Of a stretch of DNA of 11,166 nucleotides, positions 6,169-11,166 are shown one piece after another; positions within the stretch are counted from its first letter, which is position 1; every line of letters starts with the position of its first letter. The position numbers and the translations under genes were made by a program. The notes beneath the pieces were generated by a model. The model did no database searches. It was given only the letters and a program-made list of their open reading frames with translations, and had not been told where the DNA came from. This stretch comes from an uncultured Streptococcus sp. (lineage in GTDB: Bacteria > Bacillota > Bacilli > Lactobacillales > Streptococcaceae), in assembly GCA_900755085.1 (NCBI GenBank), contig CAAEFF010000108.1, forward strand, positions 1-11,166, written 5' to 3'.

Positions 6169-6730
6169 AGTTTAACTCTTTGATAATCTTCTTAGCATCT
6201 TCGTTTGAAATAGCCCCTAATTGGACATGTCCAATTTTCCCATGACTGTCTATAAAGACTTCTGTAGGAATGGAGCGAACTTGATAAGCTGCAAAAGCAG
6301 AACCGTCCGGATTGTATAAGACAGGCACTGACTTGTAATCTTGTTGATCAAACCATTTGACGAATTCTTCTTCAGTTTTTTCACCTTGGAGTCCTGGCGC
6401 CAAAATGGTCAGAATTTCAAAGTCTCTATCCGTATCCTTGACCAATTTCTCTAATTCGGGCATACTTTGCCGGCAAGGACCACACCAGGTTGCCCAAAAT
6501 TTCAAATAAACCTTCTTCCCTTTATAGTCTGAAAGTTTGACCGTATTCCCCTTCATATCCTTTAGCTCAAAGTCGCTGGCGTCTTTTCCCACCAAAGGAT
6601 TCTTATTCGTTGTTGTATTCATTGTCGGCTGATTGCTCATACTACTCTCACTAGATTGATTCATGGAACAAGCTGACAGCAAAGCTAGAGAAAGTACTGA
6701 GAAACAAGCGTATTTAATACCTTTCATCAT
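6167..6730 (-). CDS. Lipoprotein thioredoxin (TlpA/ResA-like, extracellular)
   Basis: A 187-residue surface thioredoxin. A type II signal (MMKGIKYACFSVLSLALLSAC) ends in a lipobox with C21 as the lipidated residue, followed by a Ser/Asn/Thr-rich linker to about residue 44. The thioredoxin domain follows, with the active site W82-CGPC (83-86) and the cis-proline in RSIPTEVFID (P155). It should sit on the outer face of the membrane and pass reducing power from CcdA to surface proteins. The pneumococcal Etrx proteins, which serve methionine sulfoxide reductases, are the nearest known functional model. No msrAB gene is present in this window. GGAGG lies eight bases before the first of two adjacent ATG codons, which supports the first as start. 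It is second in an operon with ccdA, 20 bases downstream. Confidence 0.9.
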   Translation of the reverse strand: MMKGIKYACFSVLSLALLSACSMNQSSESSMSNQPTMNTTTNKNPLVGKDASDFELKDMKGNTVKLSDYKGKKVYLKFWATWCGPCRQSMPELEKLVKDTDRDFEILTILAPGLQGEKTEEEFVKWFDQQDYKSVPVLYNPDGSAFAAYQVRSIPTEVFIDSHGKIGHVQLGAISNEDAKKIIKELN

Positions 6731-6750
6731 ATGTTAAACCTCCGATATTT

Positions 6751-7458
6751 TTATGAAAAGATAGATGACAAACTGTTCAATTGTCCTAATAGTAAAAGAA
6801 TTCCCATCAGAATAATGATGGCTCCGCCGATTTTCTTCAGCAACAACAAATGGGGTTTGAGACGATTAAAGTAAGGTAGGACCAGACTAGATGCTAAGGC
6901 CAAAAGTAAGAAGGGAAGGGCCATTCCTAATGTATAAACAAGGAGATAAACAGCTCCCATAAGAGCATCCTGCCCATCTGATGCTGCTAAAGCAAGAACT
7001 GATCCCAATACCGGACCGATACAAGGGGTCCAACCAAAACTAAATCCAAGGCCAAGGAGAAACGCTGAAAACAACTCATTCTTCTGTTTGTTGGCTCCAA
7101 AATCTACTGATTTTTGCTTTTCAAGGAAATGAAAGTGAAAAACTTCCATCTGATGAAGACCAAGTCCAATGATAAGGGCTCCCATCAGGTAACGGAACCA
7201 ATTGGTGTACATAATCTTTCCAAGCAAGCCCGCTCCAAAACCAATGAGGAGGAAAATAACAGAAATACCAGCAATAAAACAAAGGGTTTTCAGCAAGCCA
7301 TGCCAGCGAAATCTTTTTCCGAACAATCGGATAGCCTTTTCCTGATCACTTCCTAGCAAGATCCCAATATATACCGGTAGCAAAGGAAAAACACAGGGAG
7401 AAAAGAAAGACAGAATACCCGCTAGAAAAACTGTCAGTGAAAAAAATAGTTGATTCAT
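6751..7458 (-). CDS. ccdA: CcdA-type thiol:disulfide interchange membrane protein
   Basis: A 235-residue six-helix membrane protein that takes electrons from cytosolic thioredoxin and moves them across the membrane. The two redox cysteines are in the family motifs FFSPCVFPLLPVY (C22) and FGWTPCIGPVLGS (C146), each in the first helix of a repeated half. The start is ATG 7458: GGAG (7465-7468) is six bases before it, while the in-frame TTG at 7464, two codons earlier, directly abuts the ribosome binding site and is unlikely. A segment between the halves (FHFHFLEKQKSVDFGANKQKNE) is a charged loop. It is followed after 20 bases by the lipoprotein thioredoxin, its expected partner. Its own promoter lies just upstream. 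Confidence 0.92.
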   Translation of the reverse strand: MNQLFFSLTVFLAGILSFFSPCVFPLLPVYIGILLGSDQEKAIRLFGKRFRWHGLLKTLCFIAGISVIFLLIGFGAGLLGKIMYTNWFRYLMGALIIGLGLHQMEVFHFHFLEKQKSVDFGANKQKNELFSAFLLGLGFSFGWTPCIGPVLGSVLALAASDGQDALMGAVYLLVYTLGMALPFLLLALASSLVLPYFNRLKPHLLLLKKIGGAIIILMGILLLLGQLNSLSSIFS

Positions 7459-7489
7459 AGGCAACTCCGTATATTGATATGCTACATTT

Positions 7490-7498
7490 AGTATAGCA
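7490..7498 (-). promoter_or_regulatory. Extended -10 promoter of ccdA
   Basis: On the minus strand TGCTATACT is an extended -10 element. The matching -35 region is only a T-rich run with no clear hexamer. Transcription would begin near 7483, about 25 bases before the ATG. Confidence 0.55.
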
Positions 7499-7570
7499 TT
7501 GACTGACCTAAAATAAAAATTTCCGCTACGTTTTTTTACTAAAATTTGGAATTGGATACTAGTTTTAAAA

Positions 7571-7599
7571 AAACTCTAAAGCACAAAACTTTAGAGTTT
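7571..7599 (-). terminator. Terminator after brnQ
   Basis: An 11-bp stem (7571-7581 with 7589-7599; AAACTCTAAAG paired with CTTTAGAGTTT) with a 7-base loop lies ten bases past the brnQ stop. On the minus strand it runs into a row of T residues, the form of a rho-independent terminator. It separates brnQ from the downstream ccdA promoter. Confidence 0.85.
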
Positions 7600-7609
7600 C
7601 TATCATGAC

Positions 7610-8926
7610 TTATTCTTCTGCAGTTTGTTTATTGGGTAATACAAACGATAAAAGAATCCCTATGACTACTGGCACCAACCATGGAAGAGATTGAGCTGCA
7701 AAAGGCAGTAAAGCAATTCCCTTTTCTAATAGAGAAATTTTAAAGGTACTTGCCAGAACACTGGCAACAGAGACCAAGCTGGCCAAAAAAATCGTCAATT
7801 GCATCCCTGGTTTTGAAAGGGCCACAAATTTATTCACAATGACAATCAATACAATAGTAATGGTAATTGGATAGAGAATCATCAAGACAGGCACTGAATA
7901 GGCAATAATGGCGCTCAAGCCAAGATTGGCAATGGAGAATCCAATCAAGGTAAAGAGAGTTGCATAGACCTTGTAAGAAATTTTAGGGAAAGTGTTATGG
8001 AAGAATTCCCCTGTCGATACGATCAAACCGGCTGTTGTGGTAAAGCAAGTCACCGTCACCATCCCTGCAAGGAAGATTTGGGCAACTGGGCCAAAGATAG
8101 CCTTGGTTGCTTCTGAGAGGACATAAACACCCTTATTGGCATCGGAAGCCATCACTTCTGCTGGAATAGGGAAGTGATTTCCAAGATAACCCAATCCAAT
8201 ATACAAAATACTAAAGCCAATGGCTACAACGATGCCAACAATCCAGATCGTTTTAATGTATTCTTTTTTGCTGGTAAAACCAAGTTGATTAAGAGTAGTC
8301 ACTGCGATGACGCTAAAGGCTACTGAAGCCAGGGCATCCAAGGTGTTATACCCTTCAAGGAAACCTTGCCCAAAGGCAGATACTTGGTAGGCATCTGTTG
8401 CCACTTGAGGCGCGTGTCCACTGTACTTGAGAGCACCAAGGACAACGAGTACAACGATCAAGATAGCAAAGACAGGTGTTAAAATCCGACCAATACTATC
8501 TAGGATTTTAGAAGGATACAAGGCAATCAAATAGGCCAAACAGAAATAAATCAAGGTAAAAATGAAGAGACCAAGTCCTCCATTGGCATTTCCTAACAAG
8601 GGGGCGATCCCAACTTCGTAAGAAACAGTTGCTGTTCTTGGAATCGCAAAGAATGGACCAATAGACAGATACAAGGCTACCAGATAAACGATGGCAAACC
8701 AAGGAGCAATTTTTCGTGAAATCTCATGGATATACCCTTTAGGATTGAGTGTCCCAATAATCAAGGTGATAATCGCAATCCCTACTCCTGATAAGACAAA
8801 TCCAGCAATAGCTGGCCAAAATTGATGTCCAGACAATGCTCCTAGAGCTGGTGGAAAAATTAAGTTTCCAGCACCAAAAAAAATACCAAATAGTAATAAA
8901 CCTGTCAGGGAACCTTTACGTAACAT
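7610..8926 (-). CDS. brnQ: Branched-chain amino acid carrier BrnQ (LIVCS family)
   Basis: A 438-residue polytopic membrane protein (about 12 helices) that imports Leu, Ile and Val by cation symport. Recognisable family features are the N-terminal MLRKGSLTGLLLFGIFFGAG and NLIFPPALGALSG (1-33), the PRTATVSYEVG segment in the first third, and LDALASVAFSVIAVTTLNQLG in the middle. Length is normal. AAGGAGA lies a few bases before the ATG, fixing the start. It has its own promoter and terminator, so it is a single-gene unit. A CodY-like sequence overlaps the promoter, in keeping with known control of branched-chain amino-acid uptake by CodY in relatives, but the match is imperfect. Confidence 0.94.
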   Translation of the reverse strand: MLRKGSLTGLLLFGIFFGAGNLIFPPALGALSGHQFWPAIAGFVLSGVGIAIITLIIGTLNPKGYIHEISRKIAPWFAIVYLVALYLSIGPFFAIPRTATVSYEVGIAPLLGNANGGLGLFIFTLIYFCLAYLIALYPSKILDSIGRILTPVFAILIVVLVVLGALKYSGHAPQVATDAYQVSAFGQGFLEGYNTLDALASVAFSVIAVTTLNQLGFTSKKEYIKTIWIVGIVVAIGFSILYIGLGYLGNHFPIPAEVMASDANKGVYVLSEATKAIFGPVAQIFLAGMVTVTCFTTTAGLIVSTGEFFHNTFPKISYKVYATLFTLIGFSIANLGLSAIIAYSVPVLMILYPITITIVLIVIVNKFVALSKPGMQLTIFLASLVSVASVLASTFKISLLEKGIALLPFAAQSLPWLVPVVIGILLSFVLPNKQTAEE

Positions 8927-8953
8927 GTATTCTCCTTAAAAATTAATAAGTTT

Positions 8954-8968
8954 TACTTTATCAAAATT
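8954..8968 (-). promoter_or_regulatory. CodY-box-like sequence over the brnQ -10
   Basis: On the minus strand AATTTTGATAAAGTA matches 11 of 15 positions of the CodY consensus AATTTTCWGAAAATT. It overlaps the brnQ -10 element. In AT-rich DNA such matches are common, so only the position in front of a branched-chain amino-acid carrier makes it noteworthy. Confidence 0.25.
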
Positions 8969-8983
8969 ATGGAACCGATGCAA
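8955..8983 (-). promoter_or_regulatory. Probable brnQ promoter
   Basis: On the minus strand, -35 TTGCAT (8978-8983), a 17-base spacer and -10 TAAAGT (8955-8960) preceded by TGA. The -10 is only a moderate match, helped by the TG extension. The leader would be about 20 bases and contain the AAGGAGA ribosome binding site. Confidence 0.5.
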
Positions 8984-9024
8984 CTAATGTGCATACTTCT
9001 TGAGACACTCACATCAAAATTAAA

Positions 9025-9064
9025 TAAAAAATGGAGATTCTAGTTTTACGTAGCGATTCTCCAT
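9025..9064 (-). terminator. Terminator after the GNAT acetyltransferase
   Basis: A 7-bp stem (ATGGAGA 9031-9037 with TCTCCAT 9058-9064) with a large, partly pairable loop is followed on the minus strand by a run of T residues (complement of 9026-9031). It begins eight bases past the acetyltransferase stop and separates this gene from brnQ. Confidence 0.72.
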
Positions 9065-9071
9065 CTTTTTT

Positions 9072-9626
9072 CTAATGATCACTAAAGCGCCGGTATTTAA
9101 TACGAAAGTCAAAGTAATTCTCATCCTGTAGCTTTCGGAAAATATCCCGATAAGCCTCTTCATCAAAATGATCGCCACGATAAAGAATTTCAAAGCTGAG
9201 ACCATCGTATTCTAAGAATGCATTGGCCGTTTTGAAGCCATTTCGATGATAGAAGTCCATTCGAGCCTTTCGTTGCTCTAGATTGTCACATTCTTCATCC
9301 AAACGCTCGACCTCTAACAGCATGGTTCGTTCATAAAATTCGACCAGTTTGTCAATGATCTCCTTACCATAACCATGACTACGTAAATGTGGCATGATAG
9401 CGAAAAAACTGACATAAAAAGCCTTGGCGTTTGAAATTGCAAATGCAAATCCAACGAATTCCTCCTCATTGTAAAAAGCAAAGAAGTGCGCATCTTCATT
9501 GTGAGTGTAGCGCAGGTATTCATCCAAGGGAATTCGTTCTTCTTCGGGGAAAGCTTCGATATTTAAGCGTTCGACCTTGTCTAAATCCGGAAAATCCGAA
9601 GTGATCAACTGACTTGTTAAGCTCAT
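9072..9626 (-). CDS. GNAT family N-acetyltransferase
   Basis: A 184-residue protein with the acetyl-CoA-binding motif of GNAT enzymes: after a strand around YVSFFAIMPH comes RSHGYGKEII (82-91), the R-x-x-G-x-G loop. Later RKARMDFYHRNGFK (119-132) is the typical motif B helix-turn. The C-terminal extension (DGLSFEILYRGDHFDEEAYR onward) is acidic and distinctive but does not reveal the substrate. The start is ATG 9626, with GGAGG four bases upstream. A longer in-frame ATG at 9683 lies upstream of the promoter's -10 and would not be transcribed. It is divergent from the MATE exporter. Possible targets are small amines or antibiotics as well as proteins; nothing in the sequence decides this. Confidence 0.83.
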   Translation of the reverse strand: MSLTSQLITSDFPDLDKVERLNIEAFPEEERIPLDEYLRYTHNEDAHFFAFYNEEEFVGFAFAISNAKAFYVSFFAIMPHLRSHGYGKEIIDKLVEFYERTMLLEVERLDEECDNLEQRKARMDFYHRNGFKTANAFLEYDGLSFEILYRGDHFDEEAYRDIFRKLQDENYFDFRIKYRRFSDH

Positions 9627-9647
9627 AAAGCCTCCATTTCTTCCTTG

Positions 9648-9676
9648 ATTATACCAAAAAATGTAAGGGCATTCAA
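9648..9676 (-). promoter_or_regulatory. Promoter of the GNAT gene
   Basis: On the minus strand, -35 TTGAAT (9671-9676), a 17-base spacer and a consensus -10 TATAAT (9648-9653) preceded by TGG (extended -10). This is a strong promoter by sequence and forces the start codon to be 9626 rather than 9683. Confidence 0.78.
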
Positions 9677-9686
9677 GAATCAAGGC

Positions 9687-9715
9687 TTGTCGCTGATAGA
9701 CAAAGTTGATATAAT
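9687..9715 (+). promoter_or_regulatory. Promoter of the MATE exporter (leaderless)
   Basis: -35 TTGTCG (9687-9692), a 17-base spacer and a consensus -10 TATAAT (9710-9715) with a TGA extension. Only six bases separate the -10 from the ATG at 9722, so the expected transcription start coincides with the start codon. The -35 overlaps a short inverted repeat, TTGTC-N7-GACAA (9687-9703), which could be an operator. Confidence 0.75.
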
Positions 9716-9721
9716 GACACT

Positions 9722-11062
9722 ATGAAAAGAATTCAACGTGTGGACCTAATTCACGGTCCGATTTTGCCTGCCATTTTGAGTTTTGCCTTTCCAATTCTTC
9801 TATCCAATATTTTCCAGCAACTCTACAATGCTTCAGACGTCATGATTGTCGGCCATTTTTTAGGCTCCAAATCTTTGGCAGCTGTAGGGTCTACTGCTGC
9901 AATTTTTGATTTGATCATCGGTTTTGCCCTTGGTGTGGGAAACGGAATGGGAATTATCATCGCTCGTAATTACGGGGCTAATCGCTTGGATCAATTACGA
10001 AAGTCAGTCGCAGCTACAGCTGTGATTGGAGGAGGTTTGAGCTTAGTGGTCATGCTTCTTGGTTATTTTGGACTCTATCCCTTGCTTGAGTTTTTAGGAA
10101 CCCCCTCTAGTATTATTGGCCAAGCCTACCTCTATATTTCAACCATCGTCAACTGCGTGGCAGTCACCTTTGCCTACAACCTTTGTGCAGGACTTCTGCG
10201 CGCTGTGGGCGATAGCTTAGCAGCTCTATATTTTTTGATGATCGCGGCGGTTTTAAATATTTTTCTTGACCTCTACTTTATCACCCAACTTCATTGGGGC
10301 GTCCAGTCAGCAGGGATTGCGACCATCATCGCTCAAGGTATTTCGGCCCTTCTTTGTCTCCTCTATATTCGTAAGAAGGTCCCTTTTCTTCTTCCACATC
10401 GCAAAGATTTTGTTTGGGACAAGGAGCTTTATCAGGATTTACTAAGTCAGGGCCTTGCCATGGGCCTCATGACTTCCATCGTTTCGATCGGTACGGTGAT
10501 CCTCCAATCCGCTATTAATCAGCTTGGAACAACCATTATCAGTGCCCAGGTCGCAGCCCGTCGCATCATGTCCTTTGCCGTTTTACCGATTACAGCGATT
10601 GCCTCAAGTATCACAACCTTTATCTCGCAGAATTTTGGCGCAGAGCAATTTCAGCGGATCAAAAAAGGCATTACCATTACCAACCTTCTTTCTTGGGGTT
10701 GGTCTGTCTTAGTTGCTGCTCTTCTATTCTTTACAAGTCCGTCTTTAACCAGCTTTATTTCTGGCTCGTCAAATCCAGATCTCATTGCAAATGCTAGTCT
10801 ATACCTTCAGATCAGCTCTTGTTTTTACCCTATTTTAGCGAGTCTCATTATCCTAAGAAATGCCCTACAGGGTATGGGCAAAAAGTTGACGCCTCTCACA
10901 TCTAGTTTCATTGAATTGTTTGGTAAAATTTTCTTCGTTGTTTTCATTATTCCGTACACCGGCTACATGGGGGTTATCCTCTGCGAACCCCTTATTTGGA
11001 TCCCTATGACTTTGCAGCTCATCGTAACCTATCGCAAGATCAAGCACCAACTCCTTGCCTAA
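9722..11062 (+). CDS. MATE family multidrug/metabolite exporter
   Basis: A 446-residue, 12-helix membrane protein made of two MatE halves. The opening IHGPILPAILSFAFPILLSN followed by IFQQLYNASDVMIVGHFLGS (about residues 10-49) is the classic MATE start, and SLAAVGSTAAIFDLI follows. The second half begins near LLSQGLAMGLMTSIVSIGTVILQ and includes ISAQVAARRIMSFAVLPITAIASSI. These proteins export cationic or hydrophobic compounds using Na+ or H+ gradients; the substrate is not visible. The first ATG is right because helix 1 begins immediately after it, yet there is no ribosome binding site and the promoter -10 ends six bases upstream, so translation should start on a leaderless mRNA. It is divergent from the GNAT gene with closely packed promoters. 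Confidence 0.9.
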   Translation: MKRIQRVDLIHGPILPAILSFAFPILLSNIFQQLYNASDVMIVGHFLGSKSLAAVGSTAAIFDLIIGFALGVGNGMGIIIARNYGANRLDQLRKSVAATAVIGGGLSLVVMLLGYFGLYPLLEFLGTPSSIIGQAYLYISTIVNCVAVTFAYNLCAGLLRAVGDSLAALYFLMIAAVLNIFLDLYFITQLHWGVQSAGIATIIAQGISALLCLLYIRKKVPFLLPHRKDFVWDKELYQDLLSQGLAMGLMTSIVSIGTVILQSAINQLGTTIISAQVAARRIMSFAVLPITAIASSITTFISQNFGAEQFQRIKKGITITNLLSWGWSVLVAALLFFTSPSLTSFISGSSNPDLIANASLYLQISSCFYPILASLIILRNALQGMGKKLTPLTSSFIELFGKIFFVVFIIPYTGYMGVILCEPLIWIPMTLQLIVTYRKIKHQLLA

Positions 11063-11084
11063 TAACAGTTTTTTAAACCAGAAC

Positions 11085-11122
11085 AAAACAACTTCTGATC
11101 AGTTGAACAGAAGTTGTTTTTT
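11085..11122. terminator. Bidirectional terminator after the MATE gene
   Basis: A 13-bp stem (11085-11097 with 11108-11120; AAAACAACTTCTG paired with CAGAAGTTGTTTT) with a 10-base loop, followed by more T residues on the plus strand and A residues on the other. It lies between the MATE stop and the stop of the converging gene at the right edge. Confidence 0.87.
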
Positions 11123-11134
11123 GATATATAGTAA

Positions 11135-11166
11135 TTAGAATAAACCAACCGCAGTTCCGTCAGCCG
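11135..11166 (-). CDS. C-terminal end of an unidentified converging gene
   Basis: On the minus strand a frame running in from beyond the right edge ends ADGTAVGLF and a TAA stop (11135-11137), directly before a bidirectional terminator, which is how a real gene end would look. Nine residues are too few for identification. The ending G-L-F after an acidic-Gly stretch is reminiscent of formate-tetrahydrofolate ligase, but that is only a guess. Confidence 0.4.
   Translation of the reverse strand, partial: ADGTAVGLF

Noticed and set aside
5998..6183. Met/Leu/Gln-rich open frame across the repeat tail
   Set aside because: It is an out-of-frame reading of the direct repeat region and runs through the terminator hairpin.
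7114..7356. Plus-strand open frame opposite ccdA
   Set aside because: No ribosome binding site or promoter, and it is fully covered by a conserved membrane protein on the other strand.
9627..9683. N-terminal extension of the GNAT protein to the ATG at 9683
   Set aside because: The extension would cross the gene's own consensus -10 and -35 and has no ribosome binding site, whereas ATG 9626 has GGAGG upstream.

Overview
This window is a stretch of a low-GC Gram-positive chromosome that reads as a Streptococcus, most likely of the oral sanguinis/mitis type. The evidence is the set of closely recognisable streptococcal proteins (PavA/RqcH end, water-forming NADH oxidase, CcdA plus a lipoprotein thioredoxin, BrnQ), strong GGAGG-type ribosome binding sites, extended (TGn) -10 promoters, and a textbook CcpA cre site. 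The species cannot be fixed from the sequence alone. No rRNA, tRNA, CRISPR or insertion sequence was seen, and no gene-free gap exceeds about 225 bases.

Layout, left to right. (1) The 3' end of the RqcH/FbpA/PavA gene, followed without a visible terminator by a YitT-family membrane protein (+). (2) Convergent to these, and separated by a bidirectional hairpin terminator, the NADH oxidase nox (-). (3) Divergent from nox, a three-gene operon (+): a cytosolic flavin transferase (apbE), an NAD(P)H-dependent FMN reductase, and a larger paralogue of that reductase carrying a PAS-like domain and a repetitive C-terminal tail. (4) Convergent to that operon, and sharing a terminator with it, ccdA plus a lipoprotein thioredoxin (-). 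(5) brnQ, a branched-chain amino-acid carrier, and then a GNAT acetyltransferase (both -, each with its own promoter and terminator). (6) Divergent from the acetyltransferase, a MATE-family exporter (+) that appears to be translated from a leaderless mRNA. (7) A few codons of a converging gene at the right edge.

The most interesting part is the apbE operon. The tail of the large reductase contains two exact copies of DATSGAS, which fits the consensus that ApbE enzymes use to attach FMN covalently to proteins (D-x-x-S/T-G-A-T/S). The enzyme that would perform the attachment is encoded two genes upstream in the same operon, and neither protein has an export signal. I infer a cytosolic NAD(P)H-driven redox protein carrying one or two covalent FMN groups on a flexible arm, with a PAS-like domain as a possible sensor or cofactor site. 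The flavinylation site is on a short low-complexity tail rather than in a recognisable FMN_bind fold, which I have not knowingly seen described. Its electron acceptor is unknown.

The neighbourhood from 1.7 to 7.5 kb is all redox: NADH disposal to oxygen (nox), flavin chemistry in the cytosol (apbE operon) and thiol reducing power carried across the membrane (ccdA and the thioredoxin). The nox promoter overlaps a 16/16 match to the CcpA cre consensus and the apbE promoter holds a weaker one, so carbon status may tune both directions of this divergent region.
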